Translations under genes and position numbers: made by a program
Assembly (NCBI GenBank): GCA_007753915.1
Contig: CP036352.1
Coordinates: 1,054,001-1,118,000 of the forward strand
Direction of reading: 5' to 3'
Length of the DNA stretch: 64,000 nucleotides
From: Phycisphaerae bacterium RAS2
GTDB taxonomy: Bacteria > Planctomycetota > Phycisphaerae > UBA1845 > UTPLA1
Part shown: piece by piece, positions 39,871 to 48,900 of the stretch
Position numbering within the stretch: position 1 is the first letter of the stretch
Layout: each line of letters begins with the position of its first letter
Notes under the pieces: generated by a model
Databases searched by the model: none
What the model saw: only the letters and a program-made list of their open reading frames with translations
Told to the model about the DNA's origin: nothing

Positions 39871-42800
39871 CAATGCCCCTCCGTAGCAGGAGTCGCCGGC
39901 GCGGGGGTCGCGTGCGACGATGCGGCGCCGGTCCGCCGCTCGGTCAACCACATGATGACGTTGTAGAACACGGGCGTGATGAAGATGCCGCAGATGGTGA
40001 CGCCGAGCATGCCCGCGAAGACGGCGATGCCCAGCGCGGTGCGCATCTCCGCGCCCGCGCCTTTGGCCAGCACCAGCGGCACCACGCCGAGGATGAAGGC
40101 GAACGAGGTCATGAGAATCGGCCGCAGCCGCAGGCGCGAGGCATCGACGGCCGCGTCGAAGCGTGACTTGCCGTGATCCTGTTCGTGCTTGGCGAATTCG
40201 ACGATGAGCACGGCGTTTTTGCAGGCCAGACCGATGAGGACGACGAACCCGATCTGCACGAAGATGTTGTTGTCGATCCCATTCATCGCCACCCCGAGGA
40301 GGGCGAAGGAGATGCTCAAGGGCGCGATGAGAATGATCGCCAGCGGCAAGGCCCAGCTTTCGTATTCGGCCGAGTGTGTGAGGAAGACGAACAGCACACA
40401 AAGCGGGAAGATGAGCGCCGCGGAGCTGCCCGCGAGGATTTCCATGTACGTCAGTTCGGTCCATTCCATGGCCATGCCGCGGGACATTTCCTGGCCCGCG
40501 AGCCGCTCGATGGTGGCGATGGCCTGGCCGGAGCTTTGGCCCGGCGCGGGGGCGCCGTTGATCGGCGCGGCGGGGTACATGTTGTAGCGCGTGATCATCA
40601 TTGGCCCCGTGATTTCGCGCACGGTGGCGACAGCACCAAGGGGGACCATCTCTCCCAGTGTGTTGCGCACCTGGAGCCGAGCGACGTCCTCCGGGCGCGA
40701 GCGGAAAGGCGACTCGGCCTGCGCGTTGACCTGCCACGTGCGACCGAACTGATTGAAATCGTTGACGTAGTACGCGCCGAGATTGGTCTGCAGCGTGTTG
40801 AAAACGTCACTCAAGGCCACGCCGTTGCTCTTGCATTTCACGCGGTCGATGTCGACGTACAACTGCGGCGTGTTCGCGCGGAACATGGTGAAGACGCCGA
40901 CCAGCCCGCGCTCTTCGCGCGCCCGAGCCACGAGGTTCTCGGTTTGTTCGGCGAGCGCGTGAATGCCCTGTCCGCCGCGATCTTCAACCATCAGCTTGAA
41001 GCCGCCGGCCGTTCCGAGGCCGTCGACCGGCGGCGCGCCGAACACGGCGACCTCCGCCTCGGGCACGTTGATATAGGCCAGTTTGCGGATGTCGGCGGCG
41101 ATGCGGTCGGCGTACAACTCCGGCGCGTGGCGATTCTCGAAGTGATCGAGGATGACATAGATCGAGCCGAGGTTGGAGCCGTTCATCGCGAGCAGCGACG
41201 ACTGACCGGCCACGCCGACTGTGTGCCGCACTCCCGGCACTTTCTGAATCATCTGTTCGAGGCGGGCGACGACTTCGTTGGTGCGATCCAGCGACGCCGC
41301 GTCGGGAAGCTGGACGTTGGCAAGCAGATAGCCCTTGTCCTGCGATGGAATGAACCCGGTCGGGACGGTTGTCAGCCCGTAGTACGTCGCGTAGAGCAAC
41401 CCGCCGAAGATCAGCAGGACCACGACCGAGCCGCGAATCGCGAGTCGCACTACGCCGGCGTAGCCATTGGTCAGGCGATTGAATCCGTCGTTGAACACCT
41501 TGAAGAACTTCGCAAGGCCGCGGTTGACCGTTCCGGCGAGGAGCCAGCCGGCGCCGCAGCCGACGGCGAATGACACGGTCCGCAGGACCCAGAGCATCGT
41601 GGAGCTTGTCGGTGCTTCCGTCGCGCCATGTCCACCTTCGCCGTGCCCGCCGACCGACAGGCCGAACATCGAAGCCAGCAGCGGCGTCAGCTTGAGGAAC
41701 GCGAGCAGTCCGCCGAGCACGACGATTCCCAGCTTTGGCAGCGCATCGCCATGGCCCGCGCCGTGGCCGTCGCCGTGTGCCTTGGGTTTGAGGATGATGG
41801 CGGCGAGCGCCGGGCTAAGCGTGAGCGAGTTGAAGGCGGAGATCAGCGTCGAGGTCGCAATCGTCAGGGCGAACTGGCGGTAGAACTGGCCCGTGATGCC
41901 GGCCATGAAGGCAACGGGAATGAACACGGCGCTCAGTCCGAATGCGATGGCGATGACGGCAACCGTTACTTCTTCCATCGACTTGTACGACGCTTCCTTG
42001 GGCGTCAGACCCTGCTCGATCCAGCGCTCGACGTTTTCCACGACGACGATCGCGTCATCCACGACGACGCCGATGGCCAGAACCAGGCCCAGCAGCGAGA
42101 GGTTGTTCAGCGAGAAACCCATCAGCGTCATGACCGCGAACGTGCCCACCAGCGACACGGGCACGGCGACCATGGGGATGATCGTGGCGCGCCAGCTCTG
42201 CAGGAAGACGAGCACAACGATGCCCACGAGGATGAACGCATCGCGCAGCGCGTGAATGACCTCGTCAATCGACTCGCTGATGAATGGCGTCGTGTCATAG
42301 ACGATGGAATAGTCGAGCCCTTCCGGGAAGCTCTGTTTCAATTGTGCCATGCGCGTGCGAACGCGATCGGCCGTGTCGAGGGCGTTGGAGCCGGGCAATT
42401 GGAAGACGGGCAACCCGACGGCTGGCTTTCCGTCGAGGGTGCAGCGCTGGTCCATGTTCTTCGCGCCGAGCTGGATTCGCGCCACGTCGGCAACGCGCAC
42501 CACCTGACCCTGGCTGCCGCTTTTGAGAACAATCTCGCCAAACTGCTCGGGCGTCGTGAGCCGGCCGAGCGTGTTCATGGTGTACTGGAAGTCGAGCGGC
42601 CGCTCGGTCGGTTGCTGGCCGATCTGCCCGGCGGCGACCTGGACGTTCTGCTCCTGGAGGGACTTGATCACGTCGTTGGTGGTCAGGCCCAGGGCGGCGA
42701 GCTTCTCCGGGTCGAGCCAGACGCGCATGCTGTAGTCCTGCTGCCCGAAATAGGTGACATCGCCGACGCCTTCGAGGCGCGACAGCTCGTCGCGGATTTG

Positions 42801-43283
42801 GATCGTCGCGTAATTGCTTAAATAGAGCTGGTCGTATCGCCCGTCGGGTGAGAACAAGTTCACGACGAGCATGACGTTGGGCGATTTTTTCTTCGTGGTG
42901 ACGCCTGCAGCCTTGACCTCGGGCGGCAGGACCGGCATGGCCATCGAGACACGGTTCTGGACCAAAACCTGGGCCATGTCCAGGTTGGTGCCGAGCTTGA
43001 AGGTGACCGTGAGGTTGTACGCGCCGTCGTTGGTGCAGGACGACGACATGTAGAGCATGTTCTCGACGCCGTTGACCTGCTGCTCGATGGGGGCGGCGAC
43101 GGTGTCGGCGACGACGCTCGCGCTCGCGCCGGGATACATGCACGACACCTGGACAGTGGGGGGCGTGATCTCCGGGTATTGCGCCACCGGCAGCACGAAC
43201 AGCGACACCAGTCCCGCGATCGTGATCACGATCGAGAGCACCGATGCGAAGATCGGTCGATCAATAAAAAATCGGGAGAGCAT
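39870..43283 (-). CDS. RND efflux permease (HAE1/AcrB type) with extra His-rich membrane insertion
   Basis: A 1137-residue proton-driven pump. The AcrB-like landmarks are FFIDRPIFASVLSIVITIAG, YPEITPPTVQVSCMYPGASA, the TM4 proton-relay Asp pair in GVVVDDAIVVVENVERWIEQ, and the TM10 Lys in GLACKNAVLIVEFAKHEQ. It is about 90 residues longer than AcrB. The excess (residues about 500-585; DNA about 41530-41785) lies after TM6 and holds two His/Gly-rich runs (HGDGHGAGHGD and GGHGEGGHG) around a hydrophobic helix, plus a further helix (VLRTVSFAVGCGAGWLLAG). The substrate is unknown. It is the middle gene of a MFP-RND-OMF operon. Confidence 0.95.
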   Translation of the reverse strand: MLSRFFIDRPIFASVLSIVITIAGLVSLFVLPVAQYPEITPPTVQVSCMYPGASASVVADTVAAPIEQQVNGVENMLYMSSSCTNDGAYNLTVTFKLGTNLDMAQVLVQNRVSMAMPVLPPEVKAAGVTTKKKSPNVMLVVNLFSPDGRYDQLYLSNYATIQIRDELSRLEGVGDVTYFGQQDYSMRVWLDPEKLAALGLTTNDVIKSLQEQNVQVAAGQIGQQPTERPLDFQYTMNTLGRLTTPEQFGEIVLKSGSQGQVVRVADVARIQLGAKNMDQRCTLDGKPAVGLPVFQLPGSNALDTADRVRTRMAQLKQSFPEGLDYSIVYDTTPFISESIDEVIHALRDAFILVGIVVLVFLQSWRATIIPMVAVPVSLVGTFAVMTLMGFSLNNLSLLGLVLAIGVVVDDAIVVVENVERWIEQGLTPKEASYKSMEEVTVAVIAIAFGLSAVFIPVAFMAGITGQFYRQFALTIATSTLISAFNSLTLSPALAAIILKPKAHGDGHGAGHGDALPKLGIVVLGGLLAFLKLTPLLASMFGLSVGGHGEGGHGATEAPTSSTMLWVLRTVSFAVGCGAGWLLAGTVNRGLAKFFKVFNDGFNRLTNGYAGVVRLAIRGSVVVLLIFGGLLYATYYGLTTVPTGFIPSQDKGYLLANVQLPDAASLDRTNEVVARLEQMIQKVPGVRHTVGVAGQSSLLAMNGSNLGSIYVILDHFENRHAPELYADRIAADIRKLAYINVPEAEVAVFGAPPVDGLGTAGGFKLMVEDRGGQGIHALAEQTENLVARAREERGLVGVFTMFRANTPQLYVDIDRVKCKSNGVALSDVFNTLQTNLGAYYVNDFNQFGRTWQVNAQAESPFRSRPEDVARLQVRNTLGEMVPLGAVATVREITGPMMITRYNMYPAAPINGAPAPGQSSGQAIATIERLAGQEMSRGMAMEWTELTYMEILAGSSAALIFPLCVLFVFLTHSAEYESWALPLAIILIAPLSISFALLGVAMNGIDNNIFVQIGFVVLIGLACKNAVLIVEFAKHEQDHGKSRFDAAVDASRLRLRPILMTSFAFILGVVPLVLAKGAGAEMRTALGIAVFAGMLGVTICGIFITPVFYNVIMWLTERRTGAASSHATPAPATPATEGH

Positions 43284-43296
43284 CCGTCAGACTCCC

Positions 43297-44574
43297 TCAA
43301 TGCTGGGGCGCGGATGCCCGCGTGGGATCAGGATTGGCGCCGGGCTGTGGAGCAGCGGAACGTTCCGCCGCCGGTTGACTGGTCGCGGCGCCCGTTGGGG
43401 CGATTTGTTTTTCGTTGAAGCCGATACGCGGCATGTCCATCAGTTTGGGCGAGACCGGCTTGCCCGGGCGGGCCCGCTGAATCCCCGTCACGATCACCGT
43501 CTCGCCTGGATTGAGGCCGTTCGTCACGACGCGCAGGCCGTCGTCCTGTAGGCGGCCGAGTTTGACGGCCCGGTATTGCGCCAGGTTCTGGCTGTCCACG
43601 ACATAGACAAATTTCTGGCTCTGGTCCGTGGCGACGGCGCGGTCTGAAACAAGGATCGCGCCGGGAATGGAGTTCACCGGCACGCGAACACGAGCGAACA
43701 GCCCTGGCTTGAAAATCCGCTTGGCGTTGTCCAGCTCGCCGCGTGATTGAATCGTCCCAGTCGAGGGATTGACGCGATTGTCCGCAAAGTCGATCAGTCC
43801 GCCGTGCGGGTATCCCTCTTCGTTGGCAAGGCCGACGAGCACCGGAATTTTGCTTTCGCGCAGGTCGGGAAGCGACTTGCCTCCGGGCGACATCGTCTTG
43901 GCACGCTCGCGAAACTGAAGCAGATCGCGCTCGTTGACGTTGAAATACACCGAGACCGGGTCAAGCGTGACGATGGTGGTCAGCAGGTCGATGTTGCCGC
44001 GCACGAGATTGCCTTGCGTGATCAACGCGCGCGAGATCTGGCCCGAGATGGGCGCGGTGATGCGGGAGAACTCGAGGTCGAGTTTGGCCTGATCCATTTC
44101 CGCCTCGGCAGATTGGATCGCGGCCGTCGCTTCGCCGAGGTCGGCTTTCACCTTGTCGAGGTCCTGCGCGGTGGCGGCGCCGGTCGGGACGAGCTTCTCA
44201 TATCGCGCCACGTCGGCCTGTGCCCGGGCTTGGCGCGCCTGCCATTGAAGCTTCTGACCTTCCGCATTCTTGAGGGCTGCTTCGAAAGGCCGCGGGTCGA
44301 TCTGAAAAAGCACCTCGCCTTTCTTAACTTCGTCGCCGTCTCGAAACGCCACTTCCCGCAGGTAGCCCGTCACGCGCGACCGTACGTCGACGGTTTCGGT
44401 CGCATCCATGCGGCCGGTGTACTCGCCATAGTCGGTTACATCTCGAACGACGACCTTGCTGACGTGGACTTCGGGGGGCGGGAGAGCGGCCTGCTTGTCC
44501 GACTTGTCGCCGGTGCAACCGCCGACCGACAGTATGATGAACGAGGTGAACAGAACAACGTATCGTGAACCCAT
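43297..44574 (-). CDS. periplasmic adaptor (MFP) lipoprotein of RND efflux
   Basis: A 425-residue HlyD/AcrA-like protein: lipobox (SFIILSVGGC), ATETVDVRSRVTGYLREVAF and GDEVKKGEVLFQIDPRPFEA (lipoyl half), a coiled-coil hairpin (LQWQARQARAQADVARYEKL...), KLDLEFSRITAPISGQISRA, then the beta-barrel and membrane-proximal domain and a Pro/Ala-rich tail. It couples pump to outer-membrane channel. The start at 44574 has GGAGA 7 bases upstream; extension to 44658 is not supported. It is the first gene of the operon; the pump ATG is 14 bases after its stop. Confidence 0.94.
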   Translation of the reverse strand: MGSRYVVLFTSFIILSVGGCTGDKSDKQAALPPPEVHVSKVVVRDVTDYGEYTGRMDATETVDVRSRVTGYLREVAFRDGDEVKKGEVLFQIDPRPFEAALKNAEGQKLQWQARQARAQADVARYEKLVPTGAATAQDLDKVKADLGEATAAIQSAEAEMDQAKLDLEFSRITAPISGQISRALITQGNLVRGNIDLLTTIVTLDPVSVYFNVNERDLLQFRERAKTMSPGGKSLPDLRESKIPVLVGLANEEGYPHGGLIDFADNRVNPSTGTIQSRGELDNAKRIFKPGLFARVRVPVNSIPGAILVSDRAVATDQSQKFVYVVDSQNLAQYRAVKLGRLQDDGLRVVTNGLNPGETVIVTGIQRARPGKPVSPKLMDMPRIGFNEKQIAPTGAATSQPAAERSAAPQPGANPDPTRASAPQH

Positions 44575-45022
44575 TTGCCGTCTCCGCGCCGAGGCAACGC
44601 CGGAACTTGATACCCGAGCATCGAAGGCCTCCCTGCCGCCAACTTGGAATTCGTGCAATCGTAATGCCGGTTCAGAACGATGCCAGTGGCCTTTCGATGC
44701 GATAATTCCGAGGGTGGAACGCTATGGTGCAATCTACGCGACCCTGCTCGGCCGCCGCATCCATGAGGGTTCGATAGCGGGGATGTTAAGCTGGGCAAAG
44801 ATTCGCCACGCGCGGGGTTGATCCTTACCCGGCGTCCACGATGTTTTGCGCCCCTGTTTCACCGTCGACAATTCACGATTCAGGTCGTAAGGCGATGCAT
44901 CTCGGGTCGAACCCGAATGCATTGCCTGATCGGGAGAGTGCCTTCGTCCCGCCATTGATACTCTCTTGATCGAGTGTTACGGTGCCCACGTCACTGACTG
45001 GACCAATACTGGATTGTCGGAC
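44575..45022. other. 448-base divergent intergenic region
   Basis: This lies between the efflux operon and the DUF4239 gene. I see no supported ORF. It contains the 36-base imperfect palindrome at 44891-44926. No convincing promoter could be fixed for the efflux operon. Confidence 0.5.
44891..44926. promoter_or_regulatory. imperfect palindrome, candidate operator
   Basis: Arms GGCGATGCATCTCGGGT and ACCCGAATGCATTGCC around CGA; the inner TCGGGT/ACCCGA and ATGCAT pairs are perfect. It lies about 320 bases from the adaptor start and 97 bases before the DUF4239 start. No T-run, so it is not a simple terminator. A regulator-binding role is inference; no regulator gene is adjacent. Confidence 0.4.
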
Positions 45023-45814
45023 ATGCAAACCTCACATTTTCTCGATTGGCTATCGCCGGGCGCCATGTTCGGCATCAGCGTCGCGGTTGTCCTGGGATCA
45101 ATTGGGGTCGGGTTCAAGGTAGGCCAATTTCGCCGCCTGCGTTCCAAAGGCGAGTCGGAGAGCGGGGTTGGCTCGGTGGTTGCGGCCATGCTGGGTCTAC
45201 TTGCGTTCGTCCTTGCATTCACATTCGGCATTGCCGCGTCACGGTTTGACACGCGAAAGCAACTGCTGCTGGACGAAGTGAACGCAATTCAGACGACGGT
45301 ACTTCGATCACAGATGATGATCGAGCCGCATCGCACCGAGCTGATTAAGTTGCTTCGCCAATATGTGGAATTGCGAGCGGCCTACGTTGACAGCCGTACC
45401 GAGGCTGCGCAGATTGTTGCCGAATCCGCCGCGCTGCAGGACAAGATGTGGTCGCACGCAACGGCCATTGCCCAACGCGACGGCAACTCCGAAATCGTGG
45501 CGCTGTTCATCGAATCGCTGAATAATGTGTTTGATCTCCATGGGGCGCGTGCCACGACGACGCTCCTGTATCGCATTCCCGAGTCAATCTGGTTCGGCCT
45601 CCTCGTGGTCACCGTGTTTACCATGGCGACGGTCGGATTCCAATTCGGCCTAGCCGATCGTCACAATTTCCTGATCTGCGCCGCGTTGGCAATTACCTAT
45701 TCAGCGGTCATTTTGCTCACAGCCCAGCTGGACAGCGTGGGCAAGGGGTCGCTCCGGGTCAACCTGCAGCCGATGATCGAGCTCAAGCAGCAGATGCAGT
45801 CCAGTGGGACGTAA
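45023..45814 (+). CDS. DUF4239 (bestrophin-like) membrane protein
   Basis: A 263-residue protein with two N-terminal TMs (MFGISVAVVLGSIGVGFKV; VAAMLGLLAFVLAFTFGIA), a cytoplasmic helical region with DTRKQLLLDEVNAIQTTVLR and LLRQYVELRAAYVDSR, and two C-terminal TMs (IWFGLLVVTVFTMATVGFQF; FLICAALAITYSAVILLTAQ). The 2+2 TM layout and the F-D-x-R-K-x-L-x-x-x-E-A/N-N-A-I motif match the bestrophin-like DUF4239 family. Substrate or ion unknown. M20 of the open frame (45023) is taken as the start. It is 130 bases upstream of the histidine kinase. Confidence 0.82.
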   Translation: MQTSHFLDWLSPGAMFGISVAVVLGSIGVGFKVGQFRRLRSKGESESGVGSVVAAMLGLLAFVLAFTFGIAASRFDTRKQLLLDEVNAIQTTVLRSQMMIEPHRTELIKLLRQYVELRAAYVDSRTEAAQIVAESAALQDKMWSHATAIAQRDGNSEIVALFIESLNNVFDLHGARATTTLLYRIPESIWFGLLVVTVFTMATVGFQFGLADRHNFLICAALAITYSAVILLTAQLDSVGKGSLRVNLQPMIELKQQMQSSGT

Positions 45815-45862
45815 CCCCTTGCTGCGGCGTATCGCGCGACCTGTGCAGTCCGCACCGTCCAT

Positions 45863-45891
45863 TTGAGAATTCGTGATCAAAACGGGATAAT
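45863..45891 (+). promoter_or_regulatory. candidate sigma70-type promoter for the hybrid kinase operon
   Basis: TTGAGA (45863-45868), 17-base spacer, GATAAT (45886-45891), about 53 bases before the kinase ATG. A good match to consensus in a GC-rich background. Confidence 0.6.
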
Positions 45892-45943
45892 GGCATGGCG
45901 GGCTGCTCTGAAGAGCAATCGCCGGCCTCGATGACCCCTCATC

Positions 45944-48900
45944 ATGCGCATCAAGCGAACCAGTCAGGTCATTACGATCAGCGTCACCATCCTCTCGGTG
46001 GCGGCGATCGGCTGCTCGTTCGGCTCGTTGTACTTTCGCACCATGCAGGAGCAAAATTACGCGGAGCGTCGCATCGCGCTGCAGATGCTTACGCGGCTGG
46101 CCATCGGGAGCGATCGCCTGACGTCGGCGGTGCGCGGCTTTGCTGCGACGAGCGATTCACGGTTCCAAAAGGACTATCAATACGAACTGGAAATCGAGCG
46201 CAGCCGCGACGAGGCCGTGGAAGCACTGTCCCGGCTCGAACTCACGGGGGAAGAAGACAAACTCCTTGAAGAGGCAAAGAGGAACTCTGACAACCTCGTC
46301 TCGCTGGAGAATCGCGCGTTCGAAGCCGCCGCGCGCAAGGACAATGCCACGGCGCTTGCGATCGTCTATGGCGAGGAATACCAGAAAGCCAAGCTCGCGA
46401 TCATGCAGCCGATCACGCGATGCCACGAGCTGGTCGATACCCGGCTGACGAGTCACGCTGACCAGCTTGCCTTTCGAGCGCGGACGATGGCCGGGACCGC
46501 GCTGTCCGCGCTGCTGTTGAACGGGTGTGCGGTGGTGGGGTCACTGCTGATGTTCTATCGGCGTCGCGTGGTCAATCCGCTGGCCGATCTGAATCAGACC
46601 CTTCGAGACCTACTGACCCACAAGGAAGGAGTTCAGATCGGCTACGTGAACGAGGATTCGGAGCTGGGCGAAGTCGCGCGCTCGCTGGACTCGTATCGCC
46701 GTGCCGCGGATGAAGTGGAAACCCAGCGGTGGGTGAAGAGCCACGTGGCCGAGGCATCGCGCCTGCTTCAGGAGGCCGGCCAGGCTTCCGAGTTCGCGCA
46801 TCGTCTGCTTTCGTACCTGGTCCCGCTGCTGCAGGCGGGGTGCGGCGCGCTGTACGTGCATCGCGAGGAAGCCGATCGCCTCGAATTCGCCGGTGGATAC
46901 GGTTACGAACTTCCCGACAGCGCCGGCAGAGCAATCGCGATGGGTCAAGGTGTCGTCGGCCAGTGCGCCCGCGAGAAGAAGGCCATCACGCTCACGAACG
47001 TTCCGGATGATTACGTGCGCATCACGTCGGGCGTCGGCGGCGCGAAGCCGCGCGTCATCCTTGCTGTTCCGCTGTTGTCAGCCGATCGCGCGGTTGGCGT
47101 GCTTGAGATTGCCGCGTTCACGCCGCCGACCGAGATCCAGCGAACTCTGCTCGATGAAGCCGCCCGGGCCGCTGCGCTGAATCTCGAAATCCTGCTGCGA
47201 AATCTGAAGACCCAGGAGCTGCTCGAGCGCGTTCGCCTGCTGCTCGAATCTACGGCCGAGGGCATCTTCGGCGTCGATACCGCAGGGGCGATCACGTTCG
47301 TCAACCCGACGGCTTGCCGCATGCTCGGTTACACGACCCCCGAGCTGACCGGGCAGCATTCACATGACCTGATCCATCACCGTCGTCCCGACGGCAGCCG
47401 GTACCCGATCGAAGAATGCCCGATGTACGCGGCCTATCGGCGCGGCGAAAGCAGCCGCGTGGATGATGAGTTCCTCTGGCGCAAGGACGGTTCGGGCTTT
47501 CCCGTGGAGTATGGCGCGACGCCTGTATTAAAGGACGGCGTCGTCGTGGGCGCGGTCATCAGCTTCACCGACATCACGGAGCGCAAGGAAGCCGAGAGCC
47601 GTCTGCGCGAAACGGAACTGTTCTACCGCAGCGTGCTGGAATCCGCGCCGGACGGCATGATGGTCGTCGATGACGACGGCGTGATTCGCCTCGTCAACCA
47701 GCAGGTTGAAGTGTTGTTCGGCTACTCGCGTGACGAACTCATCGGCCAGCCGATCGAGATTCTCGTTCCCGACTCGGTGCGTCCGTCGCACGTGGCGTTG
47801 CGCGACGCGTACATCGGCAATCCCACGGCGCGCGACATGGGCGTCGGCCGCGAGCTTTCGGCCCGCCGCAAGGACGGCAGCTTGTTCCCGACGGAAATCG
47901 GCCTAAGCCCTGTCCGCGCCAACGGTCGATTGCAGATCGCCGTCTCCATTCGCGATGTGTCGGAGCGCAAGAAACAGCAGGAAGCGCTGCGTCAGGCCAA
48001 GGAGGCTGCCGAGGCCGCGACGATGGCGAAGAGCACATTCCTCGCGACGATGAGCCACGAGATTCGTACGCCGATGAATGCGATCATCAACATGTCCGGC
48101 CTGGCGCTGGAGACTGAACTGACGCCCAAACAGCAGCAGTACATCAGTGTCGCCCATGCGTCGGCGCGCAACCTGCTCGGGATCATCAATGACATTCTGG
48201 ATTTCTCCAAGATCGAAGCGGACAAGCTCGAGCTGGAAGCCGTGCCGTTCAGTCTGCGCCACGAACTGGAGCACGTGACCGAGACGTTCCGCACAAAGGT
48301 CATGGAGAAGCACGTGGAGTTGATCGTCCACGTTCCGTCGGACGTGCCCGATCATCTCATCGGCGATGCGCTGCGCTTCCGGCAGGTGCTGACCAACCTG
48401 ATCGGCAACGCCTTCAAGTTCACGAGCAAGGGGGAAGTGGCGGTGAAGATCTCCGCGTCGCCCGCGGCCGATGAGAGCGGCGCCGCGATGCCCGAGACGC
48501 TTGACCTGTGCTTCACCGTGCGCGACACCGGAATCGGAATCTCCGACGATCAGAAGGGACGATTGTTCGAAGCATTCAGTCAGGCGGATACGTCGACCAC
48601 GCGCAAGTTCGGCGGCACCGGCCTGGGGCTGGCGATCAGCCGCCGCCTCGCGCGCATGATGGGCGGCGACATCACGTTTGAAAGCGCTCCGGGCGCCAGC
48701 ACGACGTTCGTCTTCACCGCGCGAATTGCATTTGATCCCTCGCAGCCGGCACCGCGGCGCGCCGCGCCAAACAATCTGCGCGAGCGGCCGGTGCTCGTGG
48801 TGGACGACAGCGAGACGAGTCGCGAACTGCTTTGCACGCTCCTCTCGGGCTGGTCGATTCCGGTGACGGCCGTCGGCTCGGCCGAAGAGGCGCTCGCTTT

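Noticed and set aside
38233-40737. An 834-residue outer-membrane factor starting at 40737
   Set aside because: The first 289 codons are a shifted reading of the RND gene; the lipobox signal and coupled ATG at 39870 mark the true start.
44901-44916. GGGTCGAACCC, resembling a tRNA T-arm
   Set aside because: No acceptor, D-arm or anticodon stem could be drawn around it; it is the centre of the palindrome.
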